Origin: Alkalispirochaeta americana
GTDB taxonomy: Bacteria > Spirochaetota > Spirochaetia > DSM-27196 > Alkalispirochaetaceae
Direction: 5' to 3'
Assembly (NCBI RefSeq): GCF_900156105.1
Contig: NZ_FTMS01000011.1
Span: 1 to 64,000, forward strand
DNA length: 64,000 nt
How positions within the stretch are numbered: the first letter of the stretch is position 1; every line of letters begins with the position of its first letter. The notes under the pieces are model-generated. The model worked only from the letters and a program-made list of their open reading frames with translations, had not been told where the DNA came from and searched no databases. A program made the translations under genes and the position numbers. Of the stretch, positions 12,982 through 20,555 are shown piece after piece.

Positions 12982-14856
12982 CTAGGCGAGCCCCTGCTCC
13001 ATAACACGGTTGAGGCGTTTCACAAATTCCGCCGGGTTCTGCACGGGAGCCCCCTCCACGAGCAACGCCTGATCCAGCAACAGGAAAGCCGCATCGGCAA
13101 AGCGATCCTCATCGGCAAGTTCCTTCATGCGCAACACAATGGCACTATCGGGATTCACCTCCAGGATCGGCTTGATCTCGGGCAAATCAGTTTGCCCCAT
13201 GGCTTTCATCATCTGGGCCATCTTCATGGTGGGATCGCTCTCGTCCACCACTATACAACTGGGACTATCGGCAAGACGCACCGAGGTGACCACATCCTTT
13301 ACCCGATCTCCCAAAACAGTCTTCATGCGCTCCAGAAGCGGCTTGAGAGCCTCGTCCTTTTCCTGATCCTTCTCGGCCTCCAGATCCTTACCAGCATCAG
13401 AGCGATTTACCGACTTGAGCTCCACCTCCTTGTAGGTTCCGATCATGGGAACCACCAGCTCATCCACATCGTCGGCCATGATCAGTACTTCCAGATCCTT
13501 CTTGCGGTACGCCTCGAGGAGGGGAGAGTTTCGCAGGGTCTGCTCGTTATCGCCGGTGATATAGTAGATCGCCTTCTGATCGGGCAACATACGCTGCTTG
13601 TACTCGGCCAGACTCGTCCAACCTTCAACCTTGGTGCTGCGGAACCGCACCAGCTCCAGCAGGGTCTCGCGGTTGGCAAAGTCCGAATAGAGACCCTCTT
13701 TCAGGGGCCGATTATAGTGCTCCACAAAGGAGAGCCACCGCTGGGGATCCTCCTGGGCAATCCGGACAAACTCGCCCAGAACCTTCTTCACCGAGCTCTC
13801 CCGTATCTTTGCCATCATCCGATTCTGCTGCAGAATTTCGCGGCTCACGTTCAGAGGAAGATCCTCGGAATCGATCACCCCCCGGAGAAACCGCAGGTAG
13901 GTCGGCATCAGATCCTTCTCATCGTCGGTGATAAAGACCCGCTTTACATAGAGCTTCACTCCGGGGCGGTAATCCGCCTGATACATATCCAGCGGAGCCT
14001 TGGAGGGCACAAAAAAGAGGGTGGTGTACTCCATGGTTCCCTCGGCCCGGGTGTGGAGATGCATGAGGGGATCCTCTGTGTCATGGCTGATCGTCTTGTA
14101 GAACTCGTTATATTCCTCGGCCGTGATCTCGTTCTTGGAGCGCTTCCAGAGTGCTGCCGCGCTGTTGATCTGCTCCTCCGTGGGAGTGGATCCCTTCTCC
14201 TTGCCCTTATCGTCGTACTCGGTCTTCACATAGTGCAGGAAGATGGGAAAGGCGATGTGATTCGAGTACTTCTTCACAATCTGTTCAATCTGCCAGCGTG
14301 AGGCGAACTCGCTCCCCTCTTCGCCCAGATGCAAGGTCACGGTGGTACCGCAACTTTCACGCTCGGCGGGGGTGATATCGAACTCTCCCTGGCCATCGCT
14401 CACCCATTTCCAGGCGGTCTCTTCACCAGCTTTTCTGGTAATCACCTCGGCCCGGTCTGCCACCATAAAAACCGAGTAGAACCCGACCCCGAACTGGCCA
14501 ATCAGGTTGGAGTCTTTTTTGCTGTCCCCCGTAAGGTTTCCCAGAAAAGCTTTGGTCCCGCTCCGGGCAATCGTACCCAGGTTCTCCACCAGATCTTCCT
14601 GGTTCATGCCGATTCCCGTATCGCTCACGCTCAGGGTCTTCTCATCCCCCTCTTCAGAGAAGGTAATATCGATTCGGGGATCAAAAGAGAGATCTTTGAA
14701 GGAATCGTCCGTAAGGGTAAGATACTTCAGCTTATCCAGGGCATCACTGGAGTTGGAGATAAGCTCCCGCAGGAAAATTTCCTTGTGGGAGTAGAGGGAG
14801 TGGATGATAAGATGAAGTAACTGGTTTACTTCGGTTTGAAACTGATGCTTCGCCAT
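12982..14856 (-). CDS. htpG: Molecular chaperone HtpG (Hsp90)
   Basis: Cytosolic Hsp90 chaperone, 624 residues, full length. The GHKL ATPase domain shows LRELISNSSDALDKL, SVSDTGIGMNQEDL and GQFGVGFYSVFMVAD. The middle domain has YVKRVFITDD and the highly conserved LPLNVSREILQQN. The C-terminal dimerisation domain ends without an MEEVD tail, as in bacteria. ATG 14856 follows AGGAGA. A sigma-70-like promoter lies upstream. No CIRCE element was seen, so a HrcA-type heat-shock control is not supported here. Confidence 0.97.
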   Translation of the reverse strand: MAKHQFQTEVNQLLHLIIHSLYSHKEIFLRELISNSSDALDKLKYLTLTDDSFKDLSFDPRIDITFSEEGDEKTLSVSDTGIGMNQEDLVENLGTIARSGTKAFLGNLTGDSKKDSNLIGQFGVGFYSVFMVADRAEVITRKAGEETAWKWVSDGQGEFDITPAERESCGTTVTLHLGEEGSEFASRWQIEQIVKKYSNHIAFPIFLHYVKTEYDDKGKEKGSTPTEEQINSAAALWKRSKNEITAEEYNEFYKTISHDTEDPLMHLHTRAEGTMEYTTLFFVPSKAPLDMYQADYRPGVKLYVKRVFITDDEKDLMPTYLRFLRGVIDSEDLPLNVSREILQQNRMMAKIRESSVKKVLGEFVRIAQEDPQRWLSFVEHYNRPLKEGLYSDFANRETLLELVRFRSTKVEGWTSLAEYKQRMLPDQKAIYYITGDNEQTLRNSPLLEAYRKKDLEVLIMADDVDELVVPMIGTYKEVELKSVNRSDAGKDLEAEKDQEKDEALKPLLERMKTVLGDRVKDVVTSVRLADSPSCIVVDESDPTMKMAQMMKAMGQTDLPEIKPILEVNPDSAIVLRMKELADEDRFADAAFLLLDQALLVEGAPVQNPAEFVKRLNRVMEQGLA

Positions 14857-14903
14857 GGAATGTCTCCTGTGAGTTGGAATTAGATATCGTTTGTATGCAC
14901 CGT

Positions 14904-14932
14904 AATATACCGAGAGTCGGCGCAGCTGGCAA
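14904..14932 (-). promoter_or_regulatory. htpG promoter
   Basis: On the minus strand TTGCCA (14932-14927), a 17-nt spacer and TATATT (14909-14904) precede htpG, leaving a leader of about 40 nt that contains the AGGAGA ribosome-binding site. Confidence 0.55.
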
Positions 14933-14944
14933 TCTCTTCCGGGG

Positions 14945-15024
14945 CAGTTATCTTCCAGGGCAGTCTGCTGCCGGGGCAGTCTGCTGCCGGGACAGTTTGC
15001 TGCCGGGACAGTCTGCTGCCGGAA
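14945..15024. repeat. 16-bp tandem repeat between argA and htpG
   Basis: Four near-identical copies of CAGTCTGCTGCCGGGR start at 14961, 14977, 14993 and 15009, preceded by a degenerate copy at 14945. The last copy pairs with the adjacent AGCAGAC (GTCTGCT/AGCAGAC stem, 15011-15030), giving a hairpin that abuts the argA stop codon and may terminate argA. The copies have no spacers between them. Confidence 0.85.
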
Positions 15025-15029
15025 GCAGA

Positions 15030-16502
15030 CTATCCCGGGAGGGGGACCGCACCGGAGACCTGAGACGCCTCCCAGGAGGTATCCATCGAAAGATACAGGA
15101 CCTGGCTCTTTCGGTCTGCATCGTAGCGCTGACGTTTCTCCCTGGGGAGTTCATCGGGAGAAACCCGGGAAAACCCGATCGACTCGAACCAGTCCCCTGT
15201 CCGGGTGGTAAGAACGAAGACCCCCCGCAACCCCCGTTCCCGCGCCAGCGAGATCAGGTAGAGCACAATCTTCCGGCCAATTCCCAGCTCCTCGAAGGAA
15301 GGGTCCACGGCGATCGCCGCGATCTCCCCCTGACCGGAAGAATATGTGTGAAGCGCTCCGCACCCGTGGAGGCGGCCATCGGTCTCGTGAACCACAAAAT
15401 CCTGGTACATCGACTCGATCTCTTCCTGGGTGCGTACGACAAGAACACCCGAGTCCGCCAGGGGCCTGATCAGGCTCAGAAGCTTGGGAACCTCGTCAAG
15501 CCGAACGGAACGGATACTCTGGTAGGCGTTGGCATGAACCATGGTGCCCACCCCGAGATTGCTGAAGACTTCCACCAGGAGCACCCCGTCGCGCCGCCCA
15601 TCCACCATATGGACCCGGTTTACCGAGACCCCTGCGGCAAGGTAGGCGAGCCGCAGATACTCCAGGATCTCCCGCTGGCCCTCATAGTAGCCACTCGGCT
15701 TGGGCGTTGCCCCGGGAGTTGCCGCAGCATCGGCCCGTCCCTCCCCGCCTGCTGCAGGGCGGCCCAGTTCAAGATCATGAATGCCATTCAGGCGCAAAAA
15801 CTCCCGGGCCTCCTCCACCGAGAGGCGGCTCACCCGGCCATCTCCGGCGGTATCCACACCCTGGGGCAGGTTGAAATCCTTTCCGTTGATCCCCATCTGG
15901 TCGGTGATAAAAAAGAGTTTATCCGCCTCCAGAGAGACGGCGATCCGGAAGGCCAGCTCCCGGGAGGAAATATTGTAGGGCTTGCCGCTGACGCTCCAGC
16001 CGATGCAGGGAAAGATCGGGATAATCCCCTGTTCCAGCGTCTGCCGGATCAGATCAAGCTGCACCCGCTCCACCACTCCGGCATGGTGGTAATCCACTCC
16101 CTCGAGAACTCCCAACCCTCGGGCCCGCACCCAGTTTCCCACCACGGCGTTGGTGTGGTGCACGCTCAGGAGGGTCATGAACCGGTTCGTCACATCCACA
16201 GCGGCCATCTTTATAAAAGGAATAGCCTCGGACGAGGCGATCCGGACACCTCCCTCACGTCGCCAGGGAATATTATACCGCGTCAACACCTCGTCGATGC
16301 GCTGTCTGGCCCCGGGAACCAGAAGAATCCGGATACCCGATTTGTGGAGCAGCACCAGGTCCTGGATCAGCCCGTTCAGCCGGGAATCGTCCACAGCCCC
16401 ATAATCAACATGAATAACGAAGGTTTTTCCCCGGAAACGATGGGCGTAGGAAAAAACCTCCCGGATCAGGTCGACCTGATCAATGATCTGCGCACTTTCC
16501 AT
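15030..16502 (-). CDS. argA: Amino-acid N-acetyltransferase (N-acetylglutamate synthase)
   Basis: First enzyme of arginine biosynthesis, making N-acetylglutamate from acetyl-CoA and glutamate; 490 residues. The N-terminal ~300 residues form an amino-acid-kinase fold (FVIHVDYGAVDD, ILLVPGARQRIDEVL, LSVHHTNAVVGNWVRARG). In this family that domain binds arginine for feedback inhibition rather than catalysing. The C-terminal GNAT domain carries the acetyl-CoA loop IAAIAVDPSFEELGIGRKIV. A ~25-residue Gly/Ala/Pro-rich linker (GRPAAGGEGRADAAATPGA) within the kinase-like domain is longer than usual. ATG 16502 follows GAAAGGA. Other arg genes are not nearby. Confidence 0.92.
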   Translation of the reverse strand: MESAQIIDQVDLIREVFSYAHRFRGKTFVIHVDYGAVDDSRLNGLIQDLVLLHKSGIRILLVPGARQRIDEVLTRYNIPWRREGGVRIASSEAIPFIKMAAVDVTNRFMTLLSVHHTNAVVGNWVRARGLGVLEGVDYHHAGVVERVQLDLIRQTLEQGIIPIFPCIGWSVSGKPYNISSRELAFRIAVSLEADKLFFITDQMGINGKDFNLPQGVDTAGDGRVSRLSVEEAREFLRLNGIHDLELGRPAAGGEGRADAAATPGATPKPSGYYEGQREILEYLRLAYLAAGVSVNRVHMVDGRRDGVLLVEVFSNLGVGTMVHANAYQSIRSVRLDEVPKLLSLIRPLADSGVLVVRTQEEIESMYQDFVVHETDGRLHGCGALHTYSSGQGEIAAIAVDPSFEELGIGRKIVLYLISLARERGLRGVFVLTTRTGDWFESIGFSRVSPDELPREKRQRYDADRKSQVLYLSMDTSWEASQVSGAVPLPG

Positions 16503-16531
16503 AGTATCCTTTCGGCGCTCCCGCTATCTTA

Positions 16532-16565
16532 TGGCGCTTTTGTCGCTTTTGGCGATTTTGGCGCC
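16532..16565. repeat. 9-bp tandem repeat between two minus-strand genes
   Basis: TGGCGMTTT recurs with a 9-bp period from 16532 (TGGCGCTTT, TGTCGCTTT, TGGCGATTT, TGGCGCC). It runs up to the stop codon of the gene upstream of argA. The outer GGCGC/GCGCC can pair, so it may be part of a weak terminator. Confidence 0.6.
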
Positions 16566-17839
16566 TAGAACCGGGCCCCCAAGCCAAGACCCAGCCCGAG
16601 GAAAGAGAAAAGCTCTCCCTCGTCGTATATCCCGTAATACCCGACGGAAATAGACAACCGCCCCGTGTTGCCCAGACCGATTCCGATATCCAGGGAAGAG
16701 GAAAAGGCAGGCTGATAACTGGCGTCGGAGTCATCCGATACGACCCCGCCCCCATCTTTTCCATCGCGCACCGAGGAGTTTGTCATGGCGATGCCGACCC
16801 CTCCCCGAAGGGCCATATCGGCCACCGGGACAGGACCGAAGGATATTCCCGTGGTAAGGAGCAGCAAGGCCGCCTCCAGAGTTGCATCAAGAGGATCATC
16901 GGAATCTTTCAGGTCCGGATCGAAGGAGATAAATCCCGCCTCCACCCCCAGAACGTGGTGCCTGAAAAAGACATCGTTAAAGAGAACCGTGGCAAAGCCT
17001 CCCCCGGCAAGACCACTAAACTGATCGAGCCCTTCCATGGGTATCATGAGTGCAGCCCGGAGATCGAAGAGTGCGTACCAGTCGTCGGCAAAACCGCCAA
17101 AAAAGGAAAGACCGGGCGTCCCCGAATCCTCCTGCAGGGCAAAGCGCACCTCCAGCACCTCCCCGGGAGCAATCGTGACGGTGCGCTGCGCCAGGGGATA
17201 CTCCAGATCTCCCTGAAGGCGCCAGAGCTCGAGGCGGTGCGTTCCGGCGGGCAGAATCACCTCCTCGAGGCCATGACCAAGGAGTTCCCCCCCCGCATAG
17301 ACAGCGTAGGCCCCGGGAACACCCTCATTCCGCAAGAGAACTCGACCATGATCGGGGAAATACCCTTCCAGCCTCTCCCGGGTGGCCTCGATCAACCGAA
17401 AAAGGACGGAGAACGACCCGGGAGCATCTTCTCCCGAGGGGAGATCCTGTCGTTGAACCCAGACAGAACGTCCCTGATGGAAGAGTTCAAGCATAACCTG
17501 AAGCCCTCCCCCGGAAACCTCCCCGACACGGGCAGCCACCACGGCATCCACGGCGGGGGAGAAGGCCTCAAGAGCAGGGCCGTCACCGCGCTCACGATAG
17601 AGCCGGAAGCGCCCGCTCTCGCGCAGGCTTCCTTCCAGGAGCGATTCCAGAAGAGGAAGTACAGCCGCCTTCTCCCCGGGATCAACTTCGGCAGCTTCGA
17701 CAGAAGGCAGATAGATTCCCAGGGCAGGCAACAATGGATGACCTCCGGAGAACAGGGATCCCCCCCCGGAGAGAAAGAGAAATGCCGCGGCGGCAGAGAA
17801 GACAAGAACCCGTCTGGAACGCACCATATCTACACCCAT
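16565..17839 (-). CDS. Exported protein with PEGA-like domain and C-terminal beta-barrel
   Basis: Unrecognised 424-residue envelope protein. The N-terminus is a signal peptide (MVRSRRVLVFSAAAAFLF, from an alternative start at 17827). Residues ~165-235 (GVPGAYAVYAGGELLGHG, PAGTHRLELWR, APGEVLEVRFAL) resemble a PEGA carbohydrate-surface domain. The last ~180 residues alternate hydrophobic and polar residues with many glycines and end in a terminal Phe (GLGLGLGARF), as in outer-membrane beta-barrels. Its role is unknown. An anchor or assembly factor for the outer membrane is possible. Confidence 0.65.
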   Translation of the reverse strand: MGVDMVRSRRVLVFSAAAAFLFLSGGGSLFSGGHPLLPALGIYLPSVEAAEVDPGEKAAVLPLLESLLEGSLRESGRFRLYRERGDGPALEAFSPAVDAVVAARVGEVSGGGLQVMLELFHQGRSVWVQRQDLPSGEDAPGSFSVLFRLIEATRERLEGYFPDHGRVLLRNEGVPGAYAVYAGGELLGHGLEEVILPAGTHRLELWRLQGDLEYPLAQRTVTIAPGEVLEVRFALQEDSGTPGLSFFGGFADDWYALFDLRAALMIPMEGLDQFSGLAGGGFATVLFNDVFFRHHVLGVEAGFISFDPDLKDSDDPLDATLEAALLLLTTGISFGPVPVADMALRGGVGIAMTNSSVRDGKDGGGVVSDDSDASYQPAFSSSLDIGIGLGNTGRLSISVGYYGIYDEGELFSFLGLGLGLGARF

Positions 17840-18001
17840 AGGATACCGTCTACTCTAACACAAGGGATCGGTCTTTGCACCGTCTTTGCACCGTCTTCGA
17901 AGAGCCTTTCCAGGAAAATACTCCAGGAAGCCGCCCCCCTTGCCGACAAGCATCATTGTGGTTACACTATATATAGTTTAATCAAGATCGGAGAGAAAAC
18001 G

Positions 18002-18364
18002 ATGACCCAGACACTAACAAAAGATACCTTTCGTGAGAAAATTTTTGATTTCGAAGAGAACCAGGACTGGAAATTTCTCGGAGAACGGCCGGCAATCATA
18101 GATTTTTACGCCGACTGGTGTGGCCCCTGTAAAATGATCGCCCCGATTCTGGAGGAGATCTCCGATGAATACACCGGCAGTGTCGACATCTACAAAGTCG
18201 ATACCGATGCAGAACAGGAGCTGGCCCAGATTTTTGGGATTCAAAGCATTCCATCGATGCTCTTTATTCCCCTGGAAGAGAAGCCCCAGATGTCCGTGGG
18301 CGCGCTCCCGAAAGAGAGCATCAGTCAGGCGATCAAGGACGTCCTGAAAGTAGACCACCCCTAG
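18002..18364 (+). CDS. trxA: Thioredoxin
   Basis: Cytoplasmic thiol-disulfide reductase, 120 residues. The active site is FYADWCGPCKMIAP with WCGPC at about residues 39-43, and the cis-Pro loop is QSIPSMLFIP. The family core D-x-D (YKVDTDAEQELA) is present. The N-terminal ~15 residues are slightly longer than in E. coli TrxA. ATG 18002 follows GGAGAG at a good distance. The frame is open far upstream, but that region is antisense to the previous gene and not coding. No clear -35/-10 pair could be fixed, although the 162-bp gap upstream holds an AT-rich TATATATAG stretch. Confidence 0.93.
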   Translation: MTQTLTKDTFREKIFDFEENQDWKFLGERPAIIDFYADWCGPCKMIAPILEEISDEYTGSVDIYKVDTDAEQELAQIFGIQSIPSMLFIPLEEKPQMSVGALPKESISQAIKDVLKVDHP

Positions 18365-18399
18365 GGGGCTGTCGGGCCTCACCCGCCCCTCTTTCTTCT

Positions 18400-18420
18400 C
18401 CTCCTGTCCTCGCCAGGAGG
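18400..18420 (+). terminator. Hairpin after thioredoxin
   Basis: CCTCCTG (18400-18406) and CAGGAGG (18414-18420) pair around a 7-nt loop, 36 nt past the thioredoxin stop. No U-tract follows, so terminator function is tentative. Confidence 0.3.
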
Positions 18421-18460
18421 GAACTCCCCGGAAGAAAAGAGGGGGTCCTTCCCTGGCCCC

Positions 18461-18502
18461 TTCACTCCCCCCTCCCCGACAGGGTAGACTCCAGACATTG
18501 TG
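18461..18502 (+). promoter_or_regulatory. Promoter giving a probable leaderless mRNA for the CNNM/CBS protein
   Basis: TTCACT (18461-18466), an 18-nt spacer and TAGACT (18485-18490) are followed by 9 nt and then the GTG start at 18500. No Shine-Dalgarno precedes the GTG. The predicted start point coincides with the start codon. Confidence 0.4.
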
Positions 18503-19753
18503 GACCTCACACCGGCAATCACAGCACTTGCGGCCCTGATCCTGGGATCGGCTTTTTTCTCCGGCGCAGAATCAGCCTTCACGTCGCTCTCTCCTGAACA
18601 GTTGGCAGTTATCCGATCCTCGCGCGGCAAAAAAGGTATCCTGGTCTACGATCTGATGGGCCGCCCGAACCACCTGCTATCGACCATTCTCATCGGCAAT
18701 AACCTGATGAACATCGCCGCCAGCGCGCTGGCAACGCACATCACCATCAGACTCTTTGGCAGCGCCGCCGTAGGCATCATGACGGGCGTGCTCACTCTGA
18801 TCATGCTGGTTTTTGCCGAGATCACTCCCAAGCAGGTGGCCTTGGCAAATAACGAGTTTATCAGTCTTCACACGGCCCGAGTTCTCTATATCCTCTCCCG
18901 GATTCTGATGCCCCTTATCGTTGTTCTGGGAGGATTCAGTCGCCTGGCAGCCCGCGTCGGCGGAGGGGAGAAACGGCGGCACCTCACAATGGAGGGGCTT
19001 CTCCACATTATCCGCCACGCCGAAAACGCAGGCATTCTTGAGCAATACAAATCCCGGGCCATGAAAAACCTCTTTCGGTTCAGCGATATTCCCGTAAGCG
19101 CTGTCATGACCCACCGCACCGACGTGGTCAGCCTGGATCAAACCACCCCCATCAGGGAGGCTCTGAAGATCGTGGGGGAGACCGGCCACTCCCGGATTCC
19201 CGTCTACGACCGTGACCCTGAGCACATTGTTGGAGTAATCGTGACCCAGGATCTGATCAGGACCATCGCCGAACCGGAACGACCGATCAAGGCGATCATG
19301 ATGGACCCCATGTTTGTCCCGGAATACCGCAGGATCGACCAGGCCATGAACCAGATCCTCCAGGCAAAGCTGAATCTGGCCATCGTCCTGGATGAATACG
19401 GAGGGCTCTCGGGCATCGTAAGTCTCGAAGATATTCTGGAGGAGATAATCGGGGAGATCTACGATGAACACGAGCCTCGTGAGGGGAGCAAAATCATCCC
19501 CCTGGGAGAAAACCGTTATTCAATTCGCGCAGACATTCCTCTCTCGGTAATAAACGATTTTCTGCCGGTCCCCCTGAAAACCCGCAACAGCGATGTTCAC
19601 ACCCTGGGAGGATATATCGGAGAGATTCTGGGACGAATTCCAGGAAGATCGGAACGTATCCGTACCGTGGCAGGCGAGTTCACGGTGACCCGCATCAAGA
19701 AAAACCGCCTCATTGAGCTTACCTGGACGCGACCGGAACAAAACTCAACATAA
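18500..19753 (+). CDS. CNNM/CorC-family membrane protein with CBS domains
   Basis: Inner-membrane protein of the DUF21-CBS-CorC_HlyC family, 417 residues, often annotated as hemolysin-like or magnesium/cobalt efflux protein. The DUF21/CNNM transmembrane domain covers ~1-180 (GSAFFSGAESAFTSL, NHLLSTILIGNNLMNIAAS, FAEITPKQVALAN). Two CBS domains follow (PVSAVMTHRTDVVSLD, HSRIPVYDRDPEHIVGVI, IVLDEYGGLSGIVSLEDILE). The C-terminal CorC domain starts around YSIRADIPLSVINDFL. All parts are present. It starts with GTG and no ribosome-binding site. The transported ion is not determinable from sequence. Confidence 0.88.
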   Translation: MDLTPAITALAALILGSAFFSGAESAFTSLSPEQLAVIRSSRGKKGILVYDLMGRPNHLLSTILIGNNLMNIAASALATHITIRLFGSAAVGIMTGVLTLIMLVFAEITPKQVALANNEFISLHTARVLYILSRILMPLIVVLGGFSRLAARVGGGEKRRHLTMEGLLHIIRHAENAGILEQYKSRAMKNLFRFSDIPVSAVMTHRTDVVSLDQTTPIREALKIVGETGHSRIPVYDRDPEHIVGVIVTQDLIRTIAEPERPIKAIMMDPMFVPEYRRIDQAMNQILQAKLNLAIVLDEYGGLSGIVSLEDILEEIIGEIYDEHEPREGSKIIPLGENRYSIRADIPLSVINDFLPVPLKTRNSDVHTLGGYIGEILGRIPGRSERIRTVAGEFTVTRIKKNRLIELTWTRPEQNST

Positions 19754-19778
19754 AACCCAAAAAAGAACCTTCGAAGTG

Positions 19779-19807
19779 TTGATTCTCTTTGAATTCTGTT
19801 GTATGTT
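19779..19807 (+). promoter_or_regulatory. Promoter of candidate small RNA
   Basis: TTGATT (19779-19784), a 17-nt spacer and TATGTT (19802-19807) lie 25 nt past the stop codon of the CNNM/CBS gene. The predicted start is near 19811-19815. There is no ORF with a ribosome-binding site downstream before the terminator. Confidence 0.55.
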
Positions 19808-19810
19808 CCC

Positions 19811-19911
19811 AATCAACAACACAGCACGGTCGGGCTCTGTCAGGGTTCGGCCAGATTTCTTTACGTACCCTCTCAGGTTTTCCACCTCCTTTCCTGAGAG
19901 GGTTTTTTCTT
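19811..19911 (+). ncRNA. Candidate small RNA of about 100 nt
   Basis: A good promoter is followed ~100 nt later by a strong intrinsic terminator and no coding sequence lies between. Within the RNA, GGTCGG and TTCGGCC (about 19838-19862) can pair with G-U wobbles, giving a 5' hairpin before the terminator stem. It does not show the conserved loop of 4.5S RNA, nor features of tmRNA or 6S RNA. An alternative is that the terminator simply serves the CNNM/CBS gene and the promoter match is chance. Confidence 0.45.
19867..19911 (+). terminator. Rho-independent terminator
   Basis: ACCCTCTCAGG (19867-19877) and CCTGAGAGGGT (19893-19903) form a perfect 11-bp stem around a 15-nt loop, followed by TTTTTTCTT. 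This is the clearest plus-strand terminator in the window. Confidence 0.9.
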
Positions 19912-19991
19912 GCCCTCCCCGAGGGGGGGCCTGCCAAGAAAGCTCCACCGCTCCTGCAAACCAGGCACGGCACAGCCCTCACGAAGGATTT

Positions 19992-20546
19992 TCAGGGAGT
20001 CAGTGGATCCAGAGCAAAGTTGATTCCCAGACTGAACCGCGTCCCCGTGTTAATCCAGTCGTCACCACCGATCAGGAGATCCTGCTGAACCTCGGTGTAG
20101 AGACTCATGATAGGATGCACCCTGATACGCACCGCACCCTTCACATAGGGCCCCATATAAAAGTAAAATTCATCATCCGTGTCAGGATTAAAGTTAAAGA
20201 CCGGCGAGAGGCCCGTTCCAAATACAAAGGTCACCAGATCCTGGGGAAAGGTGAAGTTCAGTCCCAGATTCAGGGGAATAAGAAAACTGGGGACAGTATC
20301 CCCCTTGTCGTTTTCATCGGTATTGATCCCGAACTCGGCCCCCAGGTTCAACTCCAGCCCCTCCCCCAAACCATGCAGGTAGGTTGCGCTCAGAGCAGTC
20401 AGATAGGCCTTGTCATAGCGGAAAAAATTAACTCCCATACCACCCGAAAAGGAACTCTGCCCGGCCAGAGGAGCGCCACCCAGGGCAAGCCCCGCCACAA
20501 CCAGCACCAGTGAGAAGAGCCGTGTTTTGCATCGCTGTATCACCAT
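19992..20546 (-). CDS. Small outer-membrane beta-barrel protein
   Basis: Unrecognised 184-residue protein. It has an N-terminal signal peptide (CKTRLFSLVLVVAGLALGGAP). Short amphipathic strands rich in Gly, Tyr and Phe follow, for example GMGVNFFRYDKAYLTALSA, LNLGLNFTFPQD and TRFSLGINFALDPLTP. This pattern suggests an 8-stranded outer-membrane barrel of the OprF/OmpW size class. It starts at ATG 20546 with AGGAGG-like sequence upstream and stands alone after the AMMECR1-Memo-radical SAM genes. No function can be assigned. Confidence 0.6.
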   Translation of the reverse strand: MVIQRCKTRLFSLVLVVAGLALGGAPLAGQSSFSGGMGVNFFRYDKAYLTALSATYLHGLGEGLELNLGAEFGINTDENDKGDTVPSFLIPLNLGLNFTFPQDLVTFVFGTGLSPVFNFNPDTDDEFYFYMGPYVKGAVRIRVHPIMSLYTEVQQDLLIGGDDWINTGTRFSLGINFALDPLTP

Positions 20547-20555
20547 GTATCCTCC

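Noticed and set aside
14945-15024. CRISPR array
   Set aside because: The 16-bp repeats are directly adjacent without unique spacers, and no cas genes are nearby.
19811-19911. 4.5S RNA, tmRNA or 6S RNA
   Set aside because: The conserved SRP loop, the tRNA-like end of tmRNA and the long open-bubble structure of 6S are all absent.
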